Below are positions 1-11,169 of a stretch of DNA of 64,000 nucleotides, in pieces. Positions within the stretch are counted from its first letter, which is position 1. Every line of letters begins with the position of its first letter. This stretch comes from Polytrichum commune. Its lineage: Eukaryota; Streptophyta; Polytrichopsida; Polytrichales; Polytrichaceae. The notes under the pieces are model-generated. The model was given only the letters and a program-made list of their open reading frames with translations, had not been told where the DNA came from and ran no database searches. Made by a program: the position numbers and the translations under genes. The stretch covers positions 63,702,533 to 63,766,532 of the forward strand of contig OX485804.1 in NCBI GenBank assembly GCA_950295325.1, in the 5' to 3' direction.

Positions 1-607
1 GCTCAATAAATCCGAAACGGGTCGCCACCTAATAGCTTACTAGGGTTTGCAACCCACTTGGTGGCAATCTACGTAGATGGAAAGGCATCTACTGGTGTAG
101 GGTGGTGCCCACTATCATGTGAGCCAAAATAACATATACAAACCTCATACTCCAAGCATGTACGATTTTTTGTGAGGTCAGCGTTGCTTGTTTTGGGAGG
201 GAGTTTCATGTGTTGCTCAAATGTAGTACGAGCCAAATTTAGGATCTAATATCTTTCACATATGATGACCAATTTGGTGGGTTTATTTTATTTTTTCATG
301 TTTTAACTTCCTTGAGACAAGGTGACAATTGTGTGAAACTTGACCGGATGGATTTGGGAAAAACCACTTAATGCACATGTTGCTTGCTCCATAAAAAAGG
401 GGTAATCTCCCAAAAGGACTTCATATGGCCCCTCCAACTTTGAGGGTGACAAACATCATCTAAACCTGCTCCAAAAACCCCTTATTTTTTAGAGTAGCTC
501 ATTTGTCATCCAAATAACATATTATGTCAAAGTCTCCAACTTTCTAGAAAAAATGGCACGATCGAAATGGTCATGAAACACAAAAACTCAGAGTTTTCAC
601 TAGCACC
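1..607. other. Non-coding stretch, no gene seen
   Basis: AT-rich sequence with stops in all frames. I see no coding region and no repeat that I can delimit. Confidence 0.5.
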
Positions 608-608
608 C

Positions 609-873
609 CTTGATCACTATATTCGTTAATTTGGGACTTTTTCGGCATTTTGAGACTATTACAAATATAAGAACATGGATAAAATTGCACAGATATTGAA
701 GAATGTTGTAAGATGCAAATACTTTGAAGCAGGTGTTCATATCAAGAACCCAATTAAGAACTCATATCAAGATGGTTTAGGTAGGATGACCCAAACATTA
801 GACCATGTTGTTGTGGTCCATATATTAATTTGTGACAAGAGAAAGTCTCAAATTAACGAATATAGTGATCTTG
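609..873. mobile_element. Small inverted-repeat element (MITE-like)
   Basis: The arms at about 612-640 and 841-869 are inverted copies of about 29 bases, beginning GATCACTATATTCGTTAATT, with one clear mismatch. The body of about 200 bp codes for nothing recognisable. A related fragment occurs near 55505-55535. No target-site duplication could be fixed, so the superfamily is unknown. Confidence 0.5.
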
Positions 874-874
874 G

Positions 875-2243
875 ATGAAGGCCATGTTCATATATTAGTG
901 TGACCTAGCAAATGTGGTCCAATTGACTTCAAATTCTCTCACGAATAAGATATGATAGTCTAGTTCATATCCATACAATTGGATTTGAATAGAACATAAT
1001 CATTTTGCTACATAACATAAATTTTCAGCATTGGTGCTGGAGGTGCCCGAAAATGGACGGTGAAGGCTTGAGTGTTTAGAGGTTAAGACACACATGGCCC
1101 CACCAACTATGTTAATTATAAGCGAAAGTACAATAGAGGAATTTCAATGGATATATTGAGAAAATTACTTTGGTGGGCCACAGGCTTCACATGAGACCGC
1201 TTGAGGAGCTAACTTGGCTTTGAGTAACTGGACCTAAAATCACCCATGCAGCAATGCCCAGAAGAGCATCAAACATGAACACCAAACATGGGCATTGAAG
1301 GCGACGTTGCCTTTGAAATACGAATTAGATTATATTTGAGCTAATTAGATAGATACATTCACAAGGATAGATTGCTTAGACTTCAATAAATGAATATACA
1401 TGATGAAAAAAAAAAGAAAAAAAAAAGAACAAGTGATGGTAGAGGGTTTAAACTAAGACATTGAGTGTTGATCTAGATGTTCGAAAAGTCTATAAAGAGA
1501 AGAAAAAAATAAGAACATAGAATCCAAAAAGAAAGATCCACTTCTCATCCTGAGGGCCCGTTTACGCGAAAGTCATTAGACCATGGTTCTTGAGAATCTT
1601 TGAATTCTCATTGGTTGAGAGTGTCATGGGCCCTTGCTTTAGGTTTACATGAGGATAGTTTTGAATCACAACTCATAACATCTTCAATGGATGAAAAATC
1701 TACATGGAATCCCACATGGCAAGTATGGTTAATGTTGGCCGGGATTGTATGGAATTTTTTTTGGACTCTTCTTGAAGGTAGGCTTGATAGAATTTGCGGC
1801 ATGAATTTGGGTTTACAATAAGGGCTTGTGCCCTTCAAAAGACTTTGGGCTATAGTCCATGGACTTCTCTATAGTCTCGTCCAAAAAGCAGGGTACCATA
1901 GTCATGTAAGAGCCATGGCCTAATGCCTTTGGTGTAAACATGCCCTTAGTTTACAAGTCTTCATGTAAGTGACCAAACAAAGATTACACGAATTCGAAAG
2001 GTGGAGGCTACCACTAGTATTTAATGTTGTGAAGTGTGGCAACACTTTGAGGCCTTCTTGTTGTAAGCCAATATTTAAAGAGAAAGAATGAGAAGACTGG
2101 AGGTCATAGCTTAGTAGCATGCACCATTGATCATGTAAAAAATACAAAATTTTGAGGCAAGTAATTTCCTTAAATTTTCGCTACATTACCCCATGATGGG
2201 ATTCTATTTGATCTGGATGAACCCAAGAAGATGGAATTAAGAT
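875..2243. other. Non-coding stretch, no gene seen
   Basis: There is an A-rich run at 1406-1428 and only short, uninformative open frames. Nothing supports a gene. Confidence 0.45.
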
Positions 2244-2583
2244 TGTCACGGTATGCGGCGTCGGTGGCCGCACCTTATCCGTTGGGCTTCATCCATCTAG
2301 ATTTGGATGGATGAATCTTAGATGTGGAGAGGAAGGCTCCTAAGTGAAGAACCTCCTCCTTGGCTTCGCATTATTGCCAAGTGAGAAGGAAGGGAGTCAA
2401 ACACTCATAAGAGCTCTAATCTCTCTTCAAATGCACACAATGAGTCAAGCTATCTCTCACTCCACCACGGGAGAATTTGTCGAGGTGTGTTGTTTATGTG
2501 TGACTTTGCTATGTTTTAGTGTTGTTTGTTAGTGATGGTTGGTACTCGAGCTGCAGTGACACACGATCGCTATTTACACGACA
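2244..2583 (+). mobile_element. Solo LTR related to the Gypsy element at 33527-43667
   Basis: The segment starts TGTCACG and ends ACACGACA, the same ends as the 3' LTR at 43128-43667. It is flanked by a 4-bp direct repeat, AGAT (2240-2243 and 2584-2587). It shares the GGAGAGGAAGGC stretch and, near the end, the TTTGCTATGTTT and CACGACA stretches with that LTR. One interior part (about 2440-2475) matches the Gypsy LTR only as its reverse complement. No internal element sequence adjoins it, so it is read as a solo LTR left by LTR-LTR recombination. Confidence 0.6.
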
Positions 2584-2587
2584 AGAT

Positions 2588-3740
2588 TAACCTTTTATTG
2601 CCCACGGTAACTTTCATATCACCCTTGATGTCAAGGACGTTTCATCCCACTATCACCAACACATTTCATGATCGGTTACTTGTATGTGGATATTAACTCC
2701 ATCATAAACATAGGGGAAGAGAAATCTCTTTGTTTTAACAAAAGTTGAGAAGATCCAACAAGCGCAAAGTTGAAGTTCTCAAGTTGAGCCAACCAGTGAA
2801 CATCTACTTTCTTCTAGATTTGGAGGGCATGGTGGGTGAGGACCCTCAATAACAAAGGGGGGGGGGGGGTAAAAATTACTTGAATATACTTTTTTAGATT
2901 ATATCTTTGTGAGGATTTCAAATTTGGAGTTTATATGCCTGTTATAGGGGCAATCAAAGTTCATTGATCGGATGGTGATTGTCTCTCACAATGGGCTTGA
3001 GTGTCTTTTTTGGAGTAAGGGCTTCACACAAGAGAATGAGGACCCGTGACCATTGCATTTCAAGCACTCTCATTGGTGGAAAATGCAAACCGGTCCAAGT
3101 TCACTTCACACTATGCTCGAGGGACCAACATAATAAGTGAATGCAAGATGGATGTAAAGTCTACATGGATTCCTACATGGCATCAAATGAATCATGTTTC
3201 ATGGTCACTTGGACTATTTTTTTAAACCACCTATTGGAGGTAGGCCAAACACAAAACCGGGAGACCATGGCACTCCAAAATCTCACAACTGTTGGTTTAT
3301 TATATTTTATCATATGAAAGGACACCATATGAATAGAAAATCATTGAAATAGTGTTTGATTGAGGGCCCAATACATATGACTTCACACACACTTGAGGAC
3401 ACGGGACCACATTACATGATTTTGGAAGTGCCTTAGGATGATGGCCTTTGGATTCTTTTTTGGGCCCTCACATTATCATGATCACCGCTCTTAGCTTGTG
3501 TGTGAAGTGACCCCGAGTTTTGGTTTGGGGTGTTTCCCACACTACTAAAGATGGTTGATTTTATAACCGACAACATCCACAAGCAAGAATTTTTGTATAC
3601 TCATTCAAGTTTTATGGTTGCATTGTATGAGAGCTACCTAATAGATTATAATTGCTAAAGCCATATTATCCAACAAGAACATATATTTCCACCAACCTAC
3701 CAACCTCAAACATATGCCAACTTTTGCGATAATCATAGTG
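2588..3740. other. Non-coding stretch with a 13-base G run
   Basis: No gene was found. A poly(G) run lies at 2857-2869. The short frames look like chance. Confidence 0.45.
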
Positions 3741-4010
3741 TGGGTACCTAGATTGTATGGGATATCAACAATGAATGGGGAGAATTGACAACTAGTTATA
3801 GATGAACTAGTTGAGTTTGAGAAATAATCGGTTGAAGCTGAAGACTTCAAGAAAATTACCGATTGTTTTCAATGAATTTAGAGTATATACCTAAAATTAG
3901 TAAAGAAAACCCAAAAGATGTCAACATGTAACAAGTTGGAAGTCTTGGAAACACTAGGATCTTGACCAAACATGTCAAAAAATCTCTCTTGATTTTGGTT
4001 TCTAACATAA
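3741..4010 (-). repeat. Dispersed repeat family R1, minus-strand copy
   Basis: The reverse complement contains GATCCTAGTGTTTCCAAG and TTATTTCTCAAACTCAACTA. Both recur in order in copies near 50640-50840, 51100-51290 and 55825-55930, and the first also near 21885-22010. Ends and coding potential are undefined. Confidence 0.45.
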
Positions 4011-4390
4011 TTATAATTAAAAGTCGTGTGGTCTCAAGTAGACTTATGGGTGTTCATAGTAGAGGTGCCTATTCCCGATCATGACCCCATTGGCAATGTA
4101 TACGGTATTGTATATTTCAATCAGGATGGGATTCAATTTCGATTAGGTTGGGACTTAATTTTGATTGGGTTGGAACCAATAGTGGCATGACACATGTCAT
4201 GAGTTATGAGTGCTAAAATGAGAAGGAATGAGCGGATATGGTAGACTCTAGACATTGGTAATATGTTCGGACCAACTTCTAGCTTCAAATGGCCACAAAA
4301 ATTTCAATTTGCAATCCTCATGATTTCTATCGTCCTACATGGAATTTTATTGCACCGCCTTATACTTCTCCAAACCTGGCACAAAGTCTC

Positions 4391-5000
4391 TTAACCCCTA
4401 AAGGACCGTAAGGCCCCCAGGGGGCTTTTGATTGTAGAAAAGTGCAAATTGGATGACATTGTTCCAAAGAAGCCCAAATTTGCGGGGAGTGGACCCTGGC
4501 TGTTTTTGCGAGATGGATCCAATGGTCTTTTCCGATTAGAAAATGATGAAGGATTGGATTTTTGGCGAATTCTTTGAGTGAACAAAAATTTTAGTTTTTG
4601 GGCCCAATCTTATTGCTTGGAGACTTCAGAGTCCCATATCTTTTTTTCCACACCTCAGAATTTGACGGAAAAAAATTCCACATGAGGGTCATAATGTTCT
4701 TTACATGTGGTAAAAATTTCAGATGTTTTGGAGCACTTCTAAGCAATCTGATTCCAGCATAAGTACGAAGTACCTCCTGCCCGAACAATTTCCATCAATC
4801 TTCTCAACGGTGGCAATTTCTCAAAAATTGTGCGATCTTGTTGATCTTTTTTCCATAAACAAGCTATGTAAGTCTTCTTTAGTTTCAACGGTGCCGATCG
4901 TGAAAATTACCCCACACTAATAAGAAATTGAGCTTGCTACAAGAGCTAATCAAGAAAACACGACCCTAAGCTAAAACACCCCCGGTCCTTTAGGGGTTAA
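4391..5000. mobile_element. Short TTAA-flanked inverted-repeat element, piggyBac-like MITE
   Basis: The left end reads TTAACCCCTAAAGGACC and the right end is its exact reverse complement, GGTCCTTTAGGGGTTAA. TTAA is the classic piggyBac target duplication, which leaves a 13-base terminal repeat CCCCTAAAGGACC. The same terminus marks the larger element at 9143-21263, which contains a piggyBac-type transposase fossil. The body has no credible ORF, so this would be a non-autonomous derivative. Its last 131 bp lie inside the first 400-bp tandem unit. Confidence 0.6.
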
Positions 5001-6869
5001 GTGATCAATTATGGATACCTCTACTCTACAGATAATATGCAGTTGTTCACTATCATAGTCTAACAATCAAAGCGCCCAAATCTTGGGTCACTTCAAGTCT
5101 TCCTATGTCTTTCTTAACCCTTTCTTGCCTTGGGTCCATCACATGAGATCCTTAAATGTTAGACCACATCCTTTGTTATGCACATTTCAACCTTTTTCAA
5201 TCAACCCTTTTAAACAATTGAGTAGTTGTTTGTGTTACCTAACTTCAGGACACATATATGAATATATGAAAGTCTTCTTTAGTTTCAACGGTGCCGATCG
5301 TGAAAATTACCCCACACTAATAAGAAATTGAGCTTGCTACAAGAGCTAATCAAGAAAACACGACCCTAAGCTAAAACACCCCCGGTCCTTTAGGGGTTAA
5401 GTGATCAATTATGGATACCTCTACTCTACAGATAATATGCAGTTGTTCACTATCATAGTCTAACAATCAAAGCGCCCAAATCTTGGGTCACTTCAAGTCT
5501 TCCTATGTCTTTCTTAACCCTTTCTTGCCTTGGGTCCATCACATGAGATCCTTAAATGTTAGACCACATCCTTTGTTATGCACATTTCAACCTTTTTCAA
5601 TCAACCCTTTTAAACAATTGAGTAGTTGTTTGTGTTACCTAACTTCAGGACACATATATGAATATATGAAAGTCTTCTTTAGTTTCAACGGTGCCGATCG
5701 TGAAAATTACCCCACACTAATAAGAAATTGAGCTTGCTACAAGAGCTAATCAAGAAAACACGACCCTAAGCTAAAACACCCCCGGTCCTTTAGGGGTTAA
5801 GTGATCAATTATGGATACCTCTACTCTACAGATAATATGCAGTTGTTCACTATCATAGTCTAACAATCAAAGCGCCCAAATCTTGGGTCACTTCAAGTCT
5901 TCCTATGTCTTTCTTAACCCTTTCTTGCCTTGGGTCCATCACATGAGATCCTTAAATGTTAGACCACATCCTTTGTTATGCACATTTCAACCTTTTTCAA
6001 TCAACCTTTTTAAACAATTGAGTAGTTGTTTGTGTTACCTAACTTCAGGACACATATATGAATATATGAAAGTCTTCTTTAGTTTCAACGGTGCCGATCG
6101 TGAAAATTACCCCACACTAATAAGAAATTGAGCTTGCTACAAGAGCTAATCAAGAAAACATGACCCTAAGCTAAAACACCCCCGGTCCTTTAGGGGTTAA
6201 GTGATCAATTATGGATACCTCTACTCTACATATAATATGCAGTTGTTCACTATCATAGTCTAACAATCAAAGCGCCCAAATCTTGGGTCACTTCAAGTCT
6301 TCCTATGTCTTTCTTAACCCTTTCTTGCCTTGGGTCCATCACATGAGATCCTTAAATGTTAGACCACATCCTTTGTTATGCACATTTCAACCTTTTTCAA
6401 TCAACCTTTTTAAACAATTGAGTAGTTGTTTGTGTTACCTAACTTCAGGACACATATATGAATATATGAAAGTCTTCTTTAGTTTCAACGGTGCCGATCG
6501 TGAAAATTACCCCACACTAATAAGAAATTGAGCTTGCTACAAGAGCTAATCAAGAAAACATGACCCTAAGCTAAAACACCCCCGGTCCTTTAGGGGTTAA
6601 GTGATCAATTATGGATACCTCTACTCTACAGATAATATGCAGTTGTTCACTATCATAGTCTAACAATCAAAGCGCCCAAATCTTGGGTCACTTCAAGTCT
6701 TCCTATGTCTTTCTTAACCCTTTCTTGCCTTGGGTCCATCACATGAGATCCTTAAATGTTAGACCACATCCTTTGTTATGCACATTTCAACCTTTTTCAA
6801 TCAACCTTTTTAAACAATTGAGTAGTTGTTTGTGTTACCTAACTTCAGGACACATATATGAATATATGA
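4870..6869. repeat. Tandem array of five 400-bp units
   Basis: Five head-to-tail units start at 4870, 5270, 5670, 6070 and 6470, each exactly 400 bp. Only a few substitutions separate them: CCCTTTT or CCTTTTT near the unit's position 330, CACGACC or CATGACC, and one CTACAT for CTACAG in unit 4. Each unit contains the right terminus of the inverted-repeat element above plus about 270 bp of flank, so the array formed after that insertion. The repeated 82-residue ORF is a by-product of the repeat and has no family signature. Confidence 0.95.
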
Positions 6870-8304
6870 AATCCATGGAAATCTCACAAAATCCAACGGT
6901 GTCAAAAGTTCCATAAACCCAAGTAGTATAACAACAATGAAAATAGTAATTGTTTTATAAATGGATGACGGGGCAACCAAAGACCCTTAGAAAAAGTTTG
7001 TACAAACTACAAAGTGTTTTTTTGCCATAGGTATTACGTTTTTCATACTCCCTTGAGAAATATACTAGTAAGTGTTATATGTTATTTTGTTATAAACAAC
7101 TACTCCCCTCTTTGTTAAATTACATTGTATAATTGTTACGTGCACCAAAATCCATGAATTATATAATTTGATCTTGTGAGTTTATGATCACTATTGTAAG
7201 TAAACATTTTGGAGGGTGGAGAGTAAGCCAATACTAGATAGTATCGGAGAATGGGTAAATGCAGAGAGTGGTTGAGAGTGAGCCTCACCATATTGACTCA
7301 CATGTAAGCATTTCATTAGAGTGGTGAGGAGTTATATTGTTCACTCACATAGTTTTGTTGAAAACTTTGGACAATTTTGCGCAGTTGAAACTATAAGCAT
7401 GGCTTAAGAAGTCCTAAGTCAGTTACACTATTGTCTCACATGTAAACCATAAAGAAAGTAGGCATACTTTTCTTAGATCGTTTAAGTGCAGAAAAAGAAA
7501 AATATTGAGTTGCCTCCCTCAACAAGGTCATGACTAGTGAGGTTTTTTCTTTAAGATCATAGCTCTTCTCAAAGGGTACGGAGCTACAAATTGCATGGTT
7601 GTAAGCTATAATTAAACACTACATCAAATGAATAAATATTTTTTCTTAAATTTGAATTAATGAAGAAACTTAATGTGATTTGAGGATGCATTGGCCAATG
7701 GTTATAAATATAAATTTGTTATGCTCAAGTTCATTGGTACCAAAGATTATGGTTCTACTATAAAACTAGGAGATGGAGGCTTACATGCCACAACCAAGAA
7801 GAGAAATCAAAATGAGATATTGAAATTAAGATGAAGAGAGGAATCCTTCAAAGAAAAGAAAGAGTGAAACATGTTAATTGTGTTTCCATAATAGTGTATT
7901 AGCTTCATTTTGTCTAATTTATGACTTATAGAGCACAAATGGTTGTGTGAGTTCAATGTGTGGCTAGGCCTTTTCTTGCCCAACGGGTGGAGTATGTGTT
8001 GTTGTGGGTGCCAAAGAAATATTTAAAAATTAATATACATATATATAGTCAACCCTTTGGAGATATGCCTTTTATATGATAACTTGCAGAGATAATTGCA
8101 CTGCATTATTACAAGTTTTTTTTTGGTAACTTTCAATTTATTTTTTTGTTTATTTTTTAGACTATTTCATTGCTAGAGAACCATACAAGGTCATTGCCCA
8201 TGGGACTTGAAACAAAGAATGCATTCTTGAAAATCTTCTAAACATTTCAACCAACCTTTATAGAGTCAACCAATGATACACGCCTAATCCAACAACATGC
8301 AGAA
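6870..8304. other. Non-coding stretch, no gene seen
   Basis: AT-rich sequence with frequent stops. I see nothing to annotate. Confidence 0.45.
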
Positions 8305-8527
8305 CTACACTAAATATGCTATTTAGTGTCATTTGCTATTTGGAAATACACAATGTTATATCTTTTCATTGTTAATGTAATTTTCTACCAAGTGTAGTGG
8401 TTGGTGTTCTATAATGTTCAAACAACCAATTTGACATTTGTTGATAAAATATGAGATATATAGTAAATAGATATAGCATCATGTAATTCCAAATAGTAAG
8501 TCACACTTCATACAATATTTAGTGTAG
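8305..8527. mobile_element. MITE of the CACTAAATAT family
   Basis: The ends are CTACACTAAATATG and CAATATTTAGTGTAG in inverted orientation. The left terminal repeat is itself a near-perfect palindrome (CACTAAATAT, one base, then ATTTAGTG). TA flanks the CACTAAAT core on both sides, suggesting a TA target. The body is similar to 32741-32944 and 58881-59109 and is non-coding. Confidence 0.65.
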
Positions 8528-9142
8528 TTGCACCGCATCATGACACTCTTGCTCATTACTTGTCATGTTGTTTATATATTTATTAATTCATTCCAAATTT
8601 GAGACAAATGAGACAAGTATATTTCATTGCCAAAAAGCATACAAGGACACTGGGACCCAATTAAAATAGAGTGCATGCTAAATATCTTTGAAAAACACAT
8701 GGGTGGAACCACACAACACCGAGATAGATAAGAGCTATAAATATGATCGACAAAGCTCACATCATGTATCTTATCATGCCAAAACATCATGACTTCAACT
8801 AGGAACTCCTACTAGACTTTGACCTAAGGTAAAGAAGATTCTTAGCCTTCCATAGCATGCCGAGTTGTGAAGGGCTTTATTGTTGATGATGCCATGTAGA
8901 TGTAAGCACACCTTTTCAACTTCTTAGATGGTCTTCTCCCAACAATGCATGCATAGTCAATAAGGTAGACGGGTCTTAAATGGTTACTTTTTTTTACTAG
9001 CCCACTTCTCATAGGAATTGAAACACACTATCAGCACGTGATGGTTAGCGAATTCAAAAGAAGTTTGTAGACACTGTCCTCATAGTTTTTGGAGTTCATG
9101 TGAATATCTTCTGCATTATTAAAGTGAATTTTTTGGTGCTCA
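8528..9142. other. Non-coding stretch, no gene seen
   Basis: Short frames only, with no recognisable motif. Confidence 0.4.
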
Positions 9143-9899
9143 TTAACCCCTAAAGGACTAGGCATGAAATTTGACTTCAACATTTCATTGACCATATGGT
9201 GTGTGAAGGATTTGGGCGAACCAACCCATACATTCATTCCTTGTTGGATGCCTAAACCCTTGCCTCCAAGGAACCAGTGTACGGGTTGTTTTGCCCCAGC
9301 TGTGTGTGCAGTGTGCAAAATATTTATTGACATCCAACCTTACGGATTGGATGTTACCTTACCCAAGGACCTAAGATAAAAACCAACACATGTGTTTCAT
9401 TTAAGCATGTTGAGAATGATGTCCAACTTGAAGGTATGTCGGGATTGGATGGTTGCCTAAACTATGGGAATCCACTTTGACGGGGCCATGGTTTCACCGT
9501 GAATTTTTTTTTGGTGATGTCTACGGCTCTTATCCAATGACATGGAGTTCATGACACATGGCCAAAAAATTAAAAATAAACAATTACTATTTTGTGATCT
9601 ATGGGGCTTGTTTTGTATGCTACTACAACTCCCAACAAATATAACTATTGTATCCCACAAATCACACCACTTGCCATTTCAAGAATAAACAGTAGATGTG
9701 GAGGACTATGTATGTTGAATTCTAAGATTTTTAATCAATTCTTGGATACATTTGTGCATGTGAAAAGCATTATAAATTAGTAGAGGGGCCTATGCCAACA
9801 GGCACACCCCCCAAAAAAAAGTGGAGGGGAATTCTCATGGAACCCTTCTTACATACCCTAAAAATGGCTATGACATGTCTTACATATGTGGGTGCTAGT

Positions 9900-11008
9900 C
9901 AGGGCATAAAATTGACACCCTGGGGGGTGTATTTTGCTTCCTAGAGTGTCCTAGGACACCCAAATCTCAAACAGGGTGTCCCCGAGGACACCCAAAAATC
10001 CTACAAGGGTGTCCTTTTTACACCCAAAAAAAATTCAGGGTGTCCCCTGTACTTGTAGGGCCTATCAGCGGATACCAAATTTGTGGCATGAATTTTGGAC
10101 ATTTCTAGAGGTGGTGAGATCCATTTTCAAGACTCTACAGGAGTGGTGCATTCACATATATTGCATTATGCACCATTGCCTCATGCAATTGAGTTTGGTG
10201 GTGATGGTACCCTCCATGGGTGCAAGGTGATTGCACGGGCCTATGTGGTTAAGGTGATAGAATCATTGCAGCAACGATTTCCTGATTTGAAGCTCTTCAA
10301 TGCAGCTAAGCTATTTAGCCCTGTCTGTTTTTCAACAGACTTGACACTTCTTCATCGAAATGCTCGTTTATGGCTTCAAAGTTTCATTGACCACTTCTGC
10401 ACTAATGGAGGGAATCTTTTTGATGAGCGTGGTTTAAAATCAGAGCTTCGAGGTTTTTTGGATACACTTCATATTTCATGTGGTGGTCTTAAAATGCACC
10501 AAGCTTGGATGGTTTATTCTTCCAATTTGGACTATGTTGGAAGATATCCTCATATGACAAAGTTGTGGCAAGCTGTTCTTGTAATTCCTGCTAGTACAGC
10601 TTCTTGTGAGAGAGGATTTTCTACTCAAAATCATATTAAATCTACTTTATGGTGTAGTTTGGTATTAGAGACTTTGGAAGCACAAATGAGAGTTGCAATG
10701 GCAAAAATCCCCATAGAGGCCATTGACTTTGAACAAGTATGGGTAAAGTGGTGTGCTATGAAAGGCCGCCGCTTGTAGGTTTGATTTGCATTGCAAGTTA
10801 TGATATGTAGTGATTTTTTTGATTTTTAATTGAGATTTTGAAATGATATTATATATTTTTCAAAATTGTACCTATTTTGACAAAAAAAAAAATTTAAGAG
10901 AAATTTATGAGGACACCCAAAAATTGGAGCAGGGTGTCCTTGGGACACCCAAAATTTGGGACAGGGTGTCCCCTGGAAATTTGGCTAGGGTGTCAAATTT
11001 ATGGCCTG
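9900..11008 (+). mobile_element. hAT transposon, internally deleted, nested
   Basis: The left end begins CAGGGCATAAAATTGACACC. The right end is the inverted copy with two mismatches over 22 bases. A perfect 8-bp target duplication, GTGCTAGT, lies at 9892-9899 and 11009-11016, the hallmark length for hAT. Multiple short GGACACCC / GGGTGTCC motifs crowd both subterminal regions (about 9921-10045 and 10911-10995), as is typical of hAT transposase binding sites. The 1.1-kb body keeps only the end of a transposase gene. Confidence 0.9.
10095..10778 (+). pseudogene. hAT transposase fragment (C-terminal dimerisation region)
   Basis: An open frame of about 227 codons ends with a hAT C-terminal dimerisation segment. 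The run LWQAVLVIPASTASCERGFS, followed by a leucine-rich tail, matches the family pattern of IPAS..SCER.FS. The upstream part (LFNAAKLFSP, then HFC..GG) resembles the region just before dimerisation in hAT-derived zinc finger 862-like proteins. The BED zinc finger and the N-terminal catalytic part are missing, and no ATG starts the conserved segment, so this is the 3' exon of an internally deleted element. It lies wholly inside the 9900-11008 element, in its + orientation. It could at most give a dimerisation-only product. hAT assignment is firm; function is unlikely. Confidence 0.85.
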
Positions 11009-11169
11009 GTGCTAGTCTCACATGAGGTCCCACCCCTACCATTCAAAGATGCTTTAGGACTAGGAATGCGGGCAAGGTATCCCATGCCCTACCTAGATAC
11101 TCTAGAATGTGTTTTAGTAAAAAACAATCCCAAGCACATTGCATTCATAACATTACTTAGCATCCCATT

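Noticed and set aside
4870-6869. CRISPR-like direct repeats
   Set aside because: The units are contiguous 400-bp copies without spacers, in a plant nuclear context.
5083-6916. Five 82-residue ORFs in tandem
   Set aside because: They are the same frame copied by the 400-bp tandem repeat. There is no family motif, and the last copy runs into unrelated sequence.
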